Shown here: in pieces, positions 14,599 through 22,563 of the stretch | How positions within the stretch are numbered: position 1 is the stretch's first letter | Layout: each line of letters opens with the position of its first letter | Assembly (NCBI GenBank): GCA_964638775.1 | Contig: CAZWZH010000057.1 | Span: forward strand, 1-22,704 | Length of the DNA stretch: 22,704 nt | Reading direction: 5' to 3' | Source of the DNA: Azophilus sp964638775 | GTDB taxonomy: Bacteria; Pseudomonadota; Gammaproteobacteria; Pseudomonadales; Azotimanducaceae | The notes under the pieces: model-generated | What the model was told of the DNA's origin: nothing | The model's input: only the letters and a program-made list of their open reading frames with translations | Database searches by the model: none | Program-made: the position numbers and the translations under genes

Positions 14599-15504
14599 AT
14601 GGCACATCAGGACTGGGGTGGCGTGTTCCCCGCGTTGATGACGGAAATGAACAAGGACGGCAGCCTCGACCTGGAAGGCACGTCGCGACACATAGAACTC
14701 TGCATTCAGGCCGGCGTAGGCGGATTTGTCATGCTCGGAACCCTGGGCGAAAACAACTCGCTGCTCGCCTGGGAAAAGGAGGCCGTGATGCGCGCGGCCG
14801 TCGAGGCGGTAAATGGCCGCGTTCCGGTAATCACCGGCATCGCCGAATATTCAGGCGACATGGCCATTGCATCGGTCAGGCTGGCGGAGCAGGCAGGCTG
14901 CGACGGGCTGATGGCATTGCCGAGCATGGTCTACCAGCAGGATTCGCGAGAGGCCATGGCCCACTTCAGGGCGATCGCCGCCGCCACCGATCTGCCCATC
15001 ATGATCTACAACAACCCGGTGTCCTACAAGGTCGACCTGTCACCCGAAGACTTCGTCGAACTGGCGGATGTCGACAACATCGTCGCCGTGAAGGAGTCGT
15101 CCCACGACAGCAGGCGCATGACGGACATGGTCAATGCCTGCGGCAACCGTTACCGGCTCTTCTGCGGCGTTGACGATGTCATTCTGGAGAACGTCGTCTG
15201 CGGTGCCGTGGGCTGGGTCGCCGGCCTGACGAATCCTTTCCCGAGTGAATCCGTGCAGCTCTTCGATGCGGCCCGGGCCGGGCGGATCGACGAGGCCGTG
15301 GCGCTCTACCGCTGGCTCATGCCGGTTCTGCATCTCGATACGTCGGTGAAGCTCGTGCAGTACCTGAAGCTTGCCAACCAGATCACGGGGACGGGATCGG
15401 AATGGGTGCGTCCACCGCGTATGCCCCTGGTGGGCGAGGAACGGGCCCGGGTCGAAAGCATCGTCCTGCGCGCGCTGGACAACCGGCCGGCGTTGGCGGC
15501 CTGA
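14599..15504 (+). CDS. DapA/NanA-family (dihydrodipicolinate synthase-like) class I lyase or deaminase
   Basis: This 301-residue TIM-barrel protein uses a Schiff-base lysine: K165 in NIVAVKESSHD, with the partner tyrosine Y137 in IMIYNNPVSY. The substrate-carboxylate loop reads MLGTLGENNSL (G47-E51), a variant of the usual GTTGE. The arginine that DapA uses for the succinate semialdehyde carboxylate (YNVPGR) is absent; here it is YNNPVSY. It is therefore unlikely to make lysine and more likely a catabolic aldolase or dehydratase/deaminase, for example acting on hydroxyproline-derived pyrroline or sugar-acid substrates. GGGAG stands six to seven bases before the ATG. It heads a unit with a sodium symporter and a small membrane protein, suggesting the symporter brings in its substrate. 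Confidence 0.88.
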   Translation: MAHQDWGGVFPALMTEMNKDGSLDLEGTSRHIELCIQAGVGGFVMLGTLGENNSLLAWEKEAVMRAAVEAVNGRVPVITGIAEYSGDMAIASVRLAEQAGCDGLMALPSMVYQQDSREAMAHFRAIAAATDLPIMIYNNPVSYKVDLSPEDFVELADVDNIVAVKESSHDSRRMTDMVNACGNRYRLFCGVDDVILENVVCGAVGWVAGLTNPFPSESVQLFDAARAGRIDEAVALYRWLMPVLHLDTSVKLVQYLKLANQITGTGSEWVRPPRMPLVGEERARVESIVLRALDNRPALAA

Positions 15505-15536
15505 GCGCCTGACGCCGCGACCGAATCGCTCCGTTC

Positions 15537-15597
15537 TTACGGAAACCGGCCAGGGCGCGAACGAATCCGCTGTTTCCCGGTATGGGCCGTTCCGTAA
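15537..15597. repeat. 8-base inverted repeat upstream of the symporter gene
   Basis: TTACGGAA (15537-15544) and TTCCGTAA (15590-15597) are perfect inverted copies in the 160-base gap between lyase and symporter. They could be a regulatory or mRNA structure separating expression of the two genes. The long spacing (45 bases) makes this tentative. Confidence 0.35.
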
Positions 15598-15664
15598 TAC
15601 AGTCTTGCCTCGGGCATCGCTCCGTCCGGCTACCCTCTACCGCTGACTTCCAAGGTGCGCTGAC

Positions 15665-17356
15665 TTGCTGATCGACTGGCTGGTCATTGCCGTCTACCTG
15701 GTCGGCATCACCATCATCGGCGTCTACGCCACGCGCCGGGTGAAGTCGTCCTCCAATTTCTTCATCAGCGACCGCAGTTTCGGCAAGCTGATGATGACGT
15801 TCTTCTCTTTCGGCACCGGCACCAATACCGACCAGGCCGTGAGTGTGGCCTCGAAGACGTACACCTCCGGTGCATCCGGCATCTGGTACCAGTGGCTGTG
15901 GCTGTTCTCCACCCCTTTCTACTGGCTGCTCGCGCCGCTGTTCCGGCGCATGCGCGCGGTGACCACGGCAGACTACCTGCTGGTGCGCTACGGACAGAGC
16001 GTTGCCGTGCTCTTCGCCCTGGTCGGCATGCTGCAGCTCGCCGTGAACATCGGCGTCGTGCTCAAGGCATCGAGCGCCATGATCACCGCGGTCTCCGGCG
16101 GAGCGATCAGCCCCGAGATCGCCATATTCGCAATGACGGTGCTGTTCGTCGTCTACGGTGTATCGGGCGGGCTGAACGCGGCGATCATCACCGACCTGAT
16201 CCAGGGCATACTGACCGTGATCCTGTCCTTCCTCATCCTGCCCTTTGCCCTGAGCGCGGTGGGCGGCATGTCCGGCTTGCGGGAATCGATCGCCGATCCG
16301 GACGTTTTCTCCATCGTGGCCCCGAGCGAGATCACCACGCTCTACGTGATCGTGATCGCCGTCAACGGCCTGATCGGATGGGTGACCTCGCCCTACTCCA
16401 TGGCCATGTGCGGCGCGGGCCGATCGGAATACGACGCCCGCGTCGGACTCGTGGCAGGCCATTTCCTGAAACGGCTCTGCACGATCGCCTGGGTATTGAC
16501 GGGCCTGGTGGCCATTGCCCTGTACGCCGGGAGCACCACGAACCCGGATCACGTCTACGGCCTGCTGGCCAGGGACTTCCTGCCGACCATCGCTCCCGGA
16601 CTGGTCGGTCTTTTCATTGCATCCATGCTGGCGGCGGTGATGAGTTCCTGCGATACGTTCATGGTGTCCGCCGCGGCTCTCTTTACCGAGAACGTCTACA
16701 AGCCGCTGATCCGTCCGGGCCGCGACGAACGGCACTACATCCTCGTCGGCAGAATCGCCTCCGTGCTGGTGGTGGGCAGCGGTATCGTGATTGCCTTCGG
16801 GCTGTCCAGCGTGGTCGCCGGGCTGGAACTGTTCTGGATCGTGCAGGCCATGATGGGCGTCGCGATCTGGGCCAGCTTCTTCTGGCGCCGGGCGACCGCG
16901 GCCGCGGCCTGGGCATCGACGCTCGGCGGTTTCGCGACCTGGTTTTTCACCAGCGACGTGGCCATGGTCGGCTGGAGCTTCAACGAACGCTTCGCGCACC
17001 TGCTGCCCTCGTTCATGCTCTTCGAAGGCCGCCTTTCCCTGCCCTGGCAGATGATCGTCTACCTGGTCGTCGGCCTCGCGATCATGATCGCCGTTAGCCT
17101 CGTGACCCGCGCACCGGCCAGGGAGCGGCTCGACCGGGTCTACGAGACGCTGAGAACCCCGGTCGAGCCCGGCGAACCCGAAACCGCGCCGCTCACCCTG
17201 CCGCCCGGAGTGCCGCCCGCGCCCCGGTCGGTATTGATCGAGCACCCGGATTTCGAGTTGATGAAACCGACGCGAACGTCGGTGGTGGGATTTCTTGCCA
17301 GTTGCGCGGTGGTCGGCTTGTTGATTGGATTGTTTCTCTGGATATTGCGGATTTGA
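15665..17356 (+). CDS. Sodium:solute symporter (SSS family)
   Basis: This 563-residue inner-membrane protein has the SSS layout of many hydrophobic helices. The N-terminus is LIDWLVIAVYLVGITIIGVY. FISDRSFG and a first-core-helix region (FGTGTNTDQAVSVASKTY, about 49-65) follow, with GVSGGLNAAIITDLIQG at about 165-181. Helix 8 has SSCDTFMVSAAALFTENVYK (327-346), whose Ser/Thr residues match the sodium-site pattern of the family. A hydrophilic tail of about 55 residues is followed by one more helix at the extreme C-terminus (540-561). Translation starts at TTG 15665 with AAGGTG seven bases upstream. The solute is unknown; its neighbour suggests the substrate of the DapA-like enzyme. Confidence 0.92.
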   Translation: MLIDWLVIAVYLVGITIIGVYATRRVKSSSNFFISDRSFGKLMMTFFSFGTGTNTDQAVSVASKTYTSGASGIWYQWLWLFSTPFYWLLAPLFRRMRAVTTADYLLVRYGQSVAVLFALVGMLQLAVNIGVVLKASSAMITAVSGGAISPEIAIFAMTVLFVVYGVSGGLNAAIITDLIQGILTVILSFLILPFALSAVGGMSGLRESIADPDVFSIVAPSEITTLYVIVIAVNGLIGWVTSPYSMAMCGAGRSEYDARVGLVAGHFLKRLCTIAWVLTGLVAIALYAGSTTNPDHVYGLLARDFLPTIAPGLVGLFIASMLAAVMSSCDTFMVSAAALFTENVYKPLIRPGRDERHYILVGRIASVLVVGSGIVIAFGLSSVVAGLELFWIVQAMMGVAIWASFFWRRATAAAAWASTLGGFATWFFTSDVAMVGWSFNERFAHLLPSFMLFEGRLSLPWQMIVYLVVGLAIMIAVSLVTRAPARERLDRVYETLRTPVEPGEPETAPLTLPPGVPPAPRSVLIEHPDFELMKPTRTSVVGFLASCAVVGLLIGLFLWILRI

Positions 17357-17460
17357 TGAGGGGTGGGGCCATCGTTCGGGGACCGAGAGCAGGTATTCTG
17401 TTCCTTGCGCGTCAGCATCTCGGCCGGGCGAGTACTACCAGTCAATACGGAGAATTGAAA

Positions 17461-17736
17461 ATGAGTGACATACCCGAGAACTCAACGGAGAGCCAGGCCG
17501 CGCCCAGGAAGATGTCACTGACGCGGTCGATCGTCTTCGCCGCCGTGATCGGTTTCGGCGTCGTGTCGTTCTGGCGGGGTGTCTGGTACCTGTGGGACGT
17601 GTTTACATTCACCCAGGAGGAGCACAGGCTTTTCAGCGCCCTTGCATCAATGGTCACCGGCATCGTGATCCTGGCGGTGATGCGCACTTTCTATTCGGTG
17701 CTGGCGCCGCCGATCCACCGGCTCAATATCCGGTAG
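17461..17736 (+). CDS. Small two-helix membrane protein, possible symporter partner
   Basis: This 91-residue protein starts at ATG 17461 with GGAG eight bases upstream. A longer in-frame extension exists but has no start signal. After a hydrophilic N-terminus it has two membrane helices, about 22-45 (RSIVFAAVIGFGVVSFWRGV) and 60-80 (LASMVTGIVILAVMRTFYSV), with a short charged loop between. I do not recognise a named family. Some SSS transporters are paired with small two-helix subunits, and it lies 104 bases after the symporter on the same strand, so a similar role is plausible but unproven. Confidence 0.7.
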   Translation: MSDIPENSTESQAAPRKMSLTRSIVFAAVIGFGVVSFWRGVWYLWDVFTFTQEEHRLFSALASMVTGIVILAVMRTFYSVLAPPIHRLNIR

Positions 17737-17755
17737 TTGTCGTTGGTGAACGGGA

Positions 17756-17789
17756 GCGGGCGCCACAGGCACTCCGGCCGGACGCCCGC
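17756..17789. terminator. GC-rich stem-loop between convergent genes, candidate bidirectional terminator
   Basis: GCGGGCG (17756-17762) pairs with CGCCCGC (17783-17789), with a 20-base loop that itself contains CCGGCCGG. It lies between the small membrane protein stop and the TonB receptor stop. There is no T-tract on either strand, so efficiency is uncertain. Confidence 0.4.
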
Positions 17790-17800
17790 CTCCGAGTCGA

Positions 17801-20146
17801 TCAGAACTTCGTCCTGAACTGCAGCCCGACGGTGCGCGGTTGCAGGATGATGGTCCGGCGGTACTCATTGACTCCGTCGGAGAACACCTTGGCGCGATTG
17901 TCGGTGACGTTGTCGGCGAACAGCGTCCATTCGTACTTGTCGCTTTGCATCCCCAGGCGCAGGTTGGCAAGTGCGTACTTGCCGGACTGGGTTCTGGGTT
18001 CGCCGATCTTGAAGGCGCCGATGATCTCGCCGATGTACTGGGCATCGAGCCGCACGAATGCCTGCCTGTCGCCCCCCATGGGCCAGTAGTACTCGCCGGA
18101 CAGGGAGACCTGCCAGTCCGGCGAACCGGGCAGGCGGTCGCCTTTCTCGGCCTCGAGATAAGGCTCGTCGTTGTCCACCGTTGCATCCACATAGGATCCC
18201 GCGCCAGTCAGGGTGAACTGATCCGTGAAGGCATAGGAGAACTCCCACTCCACGCCAAGGCTCGTGGCCGCCGCCGCGTTGGCGCCGAAGCCGAAGTCGC
18301 AGTCGCCGTCGATCGGCGGAATTTCCACGTACACCTGAATGTCCTTCCAGTCGCCATGGAAGAAACCGGCCATGAAGGTGCCCTTGCCGTCGGCGAAAAG
18401 GCCTTTGGCCCCGACTTCCCGCGTGATGAGCTGGTCGCTCGTCGTTCCGGGCAACCGCCCGTCCTGGAACAGGAATCCGAGGTTGTTCTCGTTCAGGAAA
18501 TTGGTAATGGCCCCTTCGCACCGTGGGCTGAGCGCGGGCGCGATGCCGCTGCTGCCGAGCTGGAAGCCCTCCGCCGACTGGAAATACACCATGAGATCGT
18601 CGTTCAGGTCATAGGAAACGTTGAACTTCCAGGTGTTGTGCTTCTCCCTCGGCGGCGGGTCCGGGGCGTAGACGTCCATGAAGACATTGCCGTCATCGTC
18701 CGGCTCGTCGCCGAAGAACTCATCGGCGATGAAGCCGCTCTCGAACTCCGAGCGGCGGTAGCCCACCGTGGCCTGGAGCCGGTCGGTGGCGAAGAAGGTC
18801 AGCTCCCCGAAAAACGCGAGCTGCTCGAGTTCGGTGACGAAGGCTTCCATGAAGAAGAAGTCCGCCGGCCTGCCGTTGTAGAGGGCATTGCCGAACAGGG
18901 CGCCGCCGCCGGGCGCCAGCGCTTCGGTCAGTGCAACTTCCTCCTCGCCGTCCTCGTAGTAGCCGCCGATGAGCCAGGCGAACCGGTCGCCCGCCTCGAT
19001 ATTGGAGGCCAGGCGCATCTCCTGGCTGAAGGTGTAGTTGTCGTTGTCGTCGTTCGTGAAAAGCCTGAGCGCCGGGTCCGCCATGGCGAGCGCATCGGCG
19101 GGGCTCAGGTCGTCGTAGCCGAGTATGTCCCGGATGAACGGCAGGGAGTCGTCGTTGCGCCTCAGGAAGTCGAACTGCAGGTAGCCGGTGGACGATGTCA
19201 GTGTCGCGAAGCCGAGATCGTAATTCCACGTCAGGTCGTGGATCTGCAGCTTCGAGGTGAGCCGTTCCTCGGTCAGCGTTACGGAGGCCTGGTCGAGGTC
19301 GCTCGGGTCTTCGCCGCGCGCCTCGGGGAACCCGTTCTGCTTGAGGTCCTGGTAGAGGTACTTGTAGTCGATGGTCAGCGGGTCGGTGGGTACCCAGCGC
19401 AGCCCGACCCTGGCGCCGCCGTTCTCGATTCCCGACACGTTGTCGAACCCGAGCAGCGAATTCTCCAGGTACCCGGAATCGTCCTGCTGGTAGCCTACGA
19501 GACGTATGGCAAGCCTGTCCTGGACGAGCGGGATGTTGACCATGCCGTCGAACGAATAGTTCGCGGTGTCCGCATCCTCGGTGTAGCCGACGCTGGCGGC
19601 GACGTTCGTTTCGAATTCGGAGACATTGGCGCGGTTGGTGATGTAACGGAGGGTGCCGGAGAAGGAGCCGCCGCCGAACAGCGTGCCCTGGGGGCCGCGC
19701 AGCACCTCGACCCGTTCCATGTCGAAAGTGCGCGGGTCGGCGGTGGCGATCACCGAGGTGATGCGCTGTTCATCGAGATAGACGTCGTTTACCGACGACT
19801 CCGTGGATGTATCCGTCTGGATGCCCCGGATGATGACGTTCTTCCTGGCCGCGCCCTGGTCGATGACCGCCAGGCTCGGCACGCGCCGGAAGATGTCGGC
19901 CATGGAGTTGACCCCGGCCGCCTCGATCTCGTCCTGGCCCACCGCCGAGATGGCGAAGGGTACCTCGAGCACCGACTGCGCCCGTTTCTGTGCCGTCACC
20001 ACGATGACTTCGATGACCTGGTCGTCGTCGGCGTCCTCGGCGAGGACGACCCACGGACAGGTCAGGAGGCTGACGGCGACAATCGCTGACGCAACCCGGT
20101 TTTTTCGGGCGCGCGTTCGAGAAGACAGATTCACAGGAAAAGTCAT
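17801..20146 (-). CDS. TonB-dependent outer-membrane receptor
   Basis: This 781-residue receptor would import a substrate across the outer membrane using TonB energy. It has a signal peptide (VASAIVAVSLLTCPWVVLA, cleavage near residue 36) and a TonB-box-like VIEVIVVTAQKR (about 44-55). The plug domain follows: AISAVGQDEIEAAGVNSMAD, then VIIRGIQTDTS and VEVLRGPQGTLFGGGSFSGT. A long beta-barrel ends in the expected aromatic residue (VGLQFRTKF). The ATG at 20146 has a very strong ribosome-binding region (GGAGGAGGGGAG); an ATG 27 codons earlier would put the promoter palindrome inside the gene and spoil the signal peptide. The style of plug and barrel is common in proteobacterial receptors of broad carbohydrate or peptide use. 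The ligand is unknown. Confidence 0.94.
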   Translation of the reverse strand: MTFPVNLSSRTRARKNRVASAIVAVSLLTCPWVVLAEDADDDQVIEVIVVTAQKRAQSVLEVPFAISAVGQDEIEAAGVNSMADIFRRVPSLAVIDQGAARKNVIIRGIQTDTSTESSVNDVYLDEQRITSVIATADPRTFDMERVEVLRGPQGTLFGGGSFSGTLRYITNRANVSEFETNVAASVGYTEDADTANYSFDGMVNIPLVQDRLAIRLVGYQQDDSGYLENSLLGFDNVSGIENGGARVGLRWVPTDPLTIDYKYLYQDLKQNGFPEARGEDPSDLDQASVTLTEERLTSKLQIHDLTWNYDLGFATLTSSTGYLQFDFLRRNDDSLPFIRDILGYDDLSPADALAMADPALRLFTNDDNDNYTFSQEMRLASNIEAGDRFAWLIGGYYEDGEEEVALTEALAPGGGALFGNALYNGRPADFFFMEAFVTELEQLAFFGELTFFATDRLQATVGYRRSEFESGFIADEFFGDEPDDDGNVFMDVYAPDPPPREKHNTWKFNVSYDLNDDLMVYFQSAEGFQLGSSGIAPALSPRCEGAITNFLNENNLGFLFQDGRLPGTTSDQLITREVGAKGLFADGKGTFMAGFFHGDWKDIQVYVEIPPIDGDCDFGFGANAAAATSLGVEWEFSYAFTDQFTLTGAGSYVDATVDNDEPYLEAEKGDRLPGSPDWQVSLSGEYYWPMGGDRQAFVRLDAQYIGEIIGAFKIGEPRTQSGKYALANLRLGMQSDKYEWTLFADNVTDNRAKVFSDGVNEYRRTIILQPRTVGLQFRTKF

Positions 20147-20198
20147 GGCTCCCCTCCTCCATGGCAAAGACAGCGCGGCACGCGCCGACTGGGCCTGA

Positions 20199-20215
20199 TT
20201 GTATATCGTATACAA
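20199..20215 (-). promoter_or_regulatory. Perfect 7-3-7 palindrome over the TonB receptor promoter
   Basis: TTGTATA-TCG-TATACAA is a perfect inverted repeat 53 bases before the receptor ATG. A promoter fits here: on the minus strand TTGAGT (20222-20227) as -35, and TATACA or TACAAT inside the palindrome as -10 (spacing 16 or 18). A dimeric repressor bound here would block the -10. It is the best copy of the motif shared with 6127, 10916 and 14468. Confidence 0.55.
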
Positions 20216-20228
20216 GCGGTTACTCAAC

Positions 20229-20255
20229 CGGAGCAGCCCCCGGACCGGTGCTCCG
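20229..20255 (-). terminator. Stem-loop after the exported amidohydrolase gene
   Basis: CGGAGCA and TGCTCCG form a perfect 7-base stem with a 13-base GC-rich loop, just after the amidohydrolase stop and just before the receptor -35. It could end the upstream transcript so that the receptor is driven by its own promoter. No T-tract is present. Confidence 0.35.
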
Positions 20256-20261
20256 AATCGG

Positions 20262-21653
20262 TTACCGCCCGCCGTAAGGATTGCCCTCGCGAACGAATCC
20301 GGACAGGGACTCCGAGCGTTCCAGGAAGGAGCTGGGCGGCCCCAGCGAATCGTAGTAGTCGTAGAACCGGAGCGTGCCGGGGGCCCGCGTCATGGGCACT
20401 GCGATCCCGTCCTTGAACACCATGTGCGTGGTTCGGATATTCGAGATGTTGTCCAGCGGATTGGCTGCCATCACCACCAGATCGGCGAGTTTTCCCACTT
20501 CCACGGTGCCCAGGACGTCGAGCACGCCCAGGAGTTCCGCGGGATTGCGGGTCGCGGCGATGAGGGTGTCCATCTCGCTCACTCCGGAGAGCACGAACTG
20601 CTCCATTTCCAGCCACCCGATTTCACCGATCGGCATGGAGTCCGAGCCGACCAGCAGCTTTACGCCGGCTTCGGCCGCCTTGGCCAGCGCCTCCCGCTGG
20701 TGCCGGGCGTGTTCCGGCGAGCGTTCGTCCGCATAGGCGATTTCCGTGCGCAGCCGTACCGCCTGCTCGTCGTCCGAATAGCCGAGCGATGCCAGCCGTG
20801 CCTCGCGCTCCCTGATGTATTCGTCGCTCAGGTTGCAGATGATGGTCGGGTCGTAGAAGGTCCCTTTCTCCGCCATGAGTTCAATGGTCTCGTCGGTGAG
20901 GCCGTAGCCGTGCTCGATGCTGTCGATGCCCGCCTCGACGGCGGCGTAAACCGCCGGTTCCCGGGAATGCGCTGTGACATGCACGCCCAGGCTGTGGGCC
21001 GTCTCTATGGCGGCCTCAAGTTCGTCGGGCAGCATTTCCACATTGACGATCTTGATGACGGCGGCGCCGTTCTGGATGCGCGAGCGCACGGCCTTGCGAA
21101 TCTCGGCCACGCCGTCGGCGCCGCGCTCGACATCGCCGCGATGGCCGGCCGTCGGGGAAACCGACTCGCCGCTCGCGAAGATGCGCGGGCCGAGCATGAA
21201 GCCTTCGTCGAACGCCTCCTGCCAGGCCACATCGATGTAGTGCTCCTCGCCTGTTGAACGCAGCGCGGTAAAGCCGTGGCGCAGCCCCTCCATGGCATTG
21301 ACACCGGCCCGGATCACCTTGGCGCCGAGGCTGGCGCCATTGAGCTGATGGTTGTGCGGCAGAAGCGTCGTCAGGTGCACATGCATGTTCCAGAAGCCCG
21401 GCGTCACATAGGCGCCGGCAAGATCGATGACTTCCCGTTCCTCCCCGGTCGGCGCATAGGCGCCGGCGACAAGCCCGGTGATCACGGCCCCGTCGATGGT
21501 GATGGACATGCCCTCCTGCACCGGTGCGCCGGTGCCATCGATCACGTTGGCATTGGTCAAAACGGTGATTCCCTGGCCGCCTGCCCAGACCAGGCTCGAG
21601 GCGAGGAGCGCCGTCGTGACACCCAGTGTCCCCAATGCGTTTCGGTGGTTCAT
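20262..21653 (-). CDS. Exported amidohydrolase-superfamily dipeptidase/prolidase-like hydrolase
   Basis: This 463-residue enzyme has a signal peptide (LGVTTALLASSLVWAGG, cleavage around 24-25) and so is periplasmic. The metal ligands of the binuclear amidohydrolase group are present: HVH (H91, H93), K201 in VIKIVNVEM, H229 in HVTAHSRE, H248 in SIEHGYG, and D338 in LLVGSDSM. It resembles the cytoplasmic enzyme at 9414-10667 in several blocks, for example IDVAWQEAFDEGFMLGPR against VDVAWKRAFDKGVMQGPR. The C-terminal ~40 residues (RFYDYYDSLG and on) are an extension absent from that paralogue. AGGGG lies about 11 bases before the ATG. It stands between an oxygenase-like gene and a TonB receptor on the same strand, fitting hydrolysis of a receptor-imported compound. 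Exact bond cleaved unknown. Confidence 0.9.
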   Translation of the reverse strand: MNHRNALGTLGVTTALLASSLVWAGGQGITVLTNANVIDGTGAPVQEGMSITIDGAVITGLVAGAYAPTGEEREVIDLAGAYVTPGFWNMHVHLTTLLPHNHQLNGASLGAKVIRAGVNAMEGLRHGFTALRSTGEEHYIDVAWQEAFDEGFMLGPRIFASGESVSPTAGHRGDVERGADGVAEIRKAVRSRIQNGAAVIKIVNVEMLPDELEAAIETAHSLGVHVTAHSREPAVYAAVEAGIDSIEHGYGLTDETIELMAEKGTFYDPTIICNLSDEYIREREARLASLGYSDDEQAVRLRTEIAYADERSPEHARHQREALAKAAEAGVKLLVGSDSMPIGEIGWLEMEQFVLSGVSEMDTLIAATRNPAELLGVLDVLGTVEVGKLADLVVMAANPLDNISNIRTTHMVFKDGIAVPMTRAPGTLRFYDYYDSLGPPSSFLERSESLSGFVREGNPYGGR

Positions 21654-21674
21654 GTGCGGTTGCCCCTGTTGGTG

Positions 21675-22454
21675 TTATCGGGCCTGCGGCCCGGGGGAAG
21701 CCCTGCCTGCGCCGTAGGACACCAGCATGTCCCTGGTATTCGCCGTCTCGAAGCTCAGGCTGAACGAAATCGACACGGATGCGCTGTTCCTCACCCAGTG
21801 CGGCGCCAGGAACGGGATGTAGACCCCCTCGCCGGCGCCGAACTCGAACCAGTCGCCGCGCTCCGCGAAGCTGTCTTCAAAGGCAATGTTGCGGTGCGCA
21901 CCCGCCGTGTAGTCACGCAACTGCGCCTCGGTCAGGACGGTGCGGTCGAAGTGATCGAAAATCTGGATTTTCTTGGAACCCTGAATCTGCAACAGGAAGT
22001 TGTGTTCCGGGTCGATGTGGAACGGGGTCACCGCATCGGGCGACGAAAGGAACAGGAAGCTTCGCGGCGACAGCAATTCCCCGTCGTCCAGTTCGAGATC
22101 CCGTGCGATCTCCAGAAGGCAGAGGCGCTGCAGTTCCGCATAGTCCGGGTGCTGCTCCACGCTCTTCAGCAACACCCAGGACCCGCAAAGGTCGATGTTC
22201 CTGATGGTTTCCTCCAGCGACAGGTCGTTGGCCGGTATCGACGATCCGGGCTGGCTTACCGGAAGATCGCCCAGGTTGTACTCGACGCTCGTCGAGGGAA
22301 GCAAGGCGGCGAGATCCAGTATCCGCTCTGTCGAGAACCAGGGTTCGACGGAAAAGCCGTGGCGGAACTTGAAGGGTTCGCGCCCATAGGCGGCGCGCAC
22401 CGCGCCGGGAAAGCCGGAGGAGCTGTTCAGTTCGAAGCGGGGCTGTGCGTTCAT
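21675..22454 (-). CDS. JmjC/cupin_8-like Fe(II)/2-oxoglutarate oxygenase-type protein
   Basis: This 259-residue protein has the pattern of the small JmjC/cupin_8 oxygenases. The facial triad is H146-x-D148 in VTPFHIDPEHN and H219 in FLAPHWVRN, and lysines after the first strand (QGSKKIQIFD, 161-162) could bind 2-oxoglutarate. The spacing of about 70 residues between HxD and the distal His is usual. No signal peptide is seen, so it is cytoplasmic. Cupin-like proteins of this type are often found beside TonB receptors in proteobacteria, and here one receptor lies on each side of the oxygenase/amidohydrolase pair. It ends 21 bases before the amidohydrolase ATG, so they are probably co-transcribed. 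The substrate is unknown; protein hydroxylation and small-molecule oxidation are both possible. Confidence 0.8.
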   Translation of the reverse strand: MNAQPRFELNSSSGFPGAVRAAYGREPFKFRHGFSVEPWFSTERILDLAALLPSTSVEYNLGDLPVSQPGSSIPANDLSLEETIRNIDLCGSWVLLKSVEQHPDYAELQRLCLLEIARDLELDDGELLSPRSFLFLSSPDAVTPFHIDPEHNFLLQIQGSKKIQIFDHFDRTVLTEAQLRDYTAGAHRNIAFEDSFAERGDWFEFGAGEGVYIPFLAPHWVRNSASVSISFSLSFETANTRDMLVSYGAGRASPGPQAR

Positions 22455-22563
22455 TCCGGTTCCGGCTGCCTCGGGTTCGGGCTTCCCCCGGGTCCCATTC
22501 TAATGGAACAGGTAAATCCCGGAATTCGGGTCCTGAAATCACATGTCGATGCTCCAGGCGGGA

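Noticed and set aside
13095..15173. 692-residue plus-strand ORF
   Set aside because: It runs antisense through the aldo/keto reductase and then out of frame into the DapA-like gene; no family motifs. Both true genes have complete active sites in their own frames.
14599..15504. Calling this gene dapA (4-hydroxy-tetrahydrodipicolinate synthase)
   Set aside because: The arginine after YNVPG and the second threonine of GTTGE are missing, and the neighbours are a transporter and a reductase, which points to catabolism.
15383..17245. 620-residue minus-strand ORF
   Set aside because: Antisense to the sodium symporter, with Gly/His/Asp/Gln-rich shadow composition and no domain. The symporter frame has clear helices and sodium-site residues.
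17840..20089. 749-residue plus-strand ORF
   Set aside because: Exact antisense of the TonB receptor; a side effect of GC-rich codon use rather than an overlapping gene.
22518..22530. Near-palindrome CCCGGAATTCGGG between the second receptor and the oxygenase gene
   Set aside because: The symmetry is broken by an extra base, no promoter elements adjoin it, and it resembles none of the other regulatory candidates.
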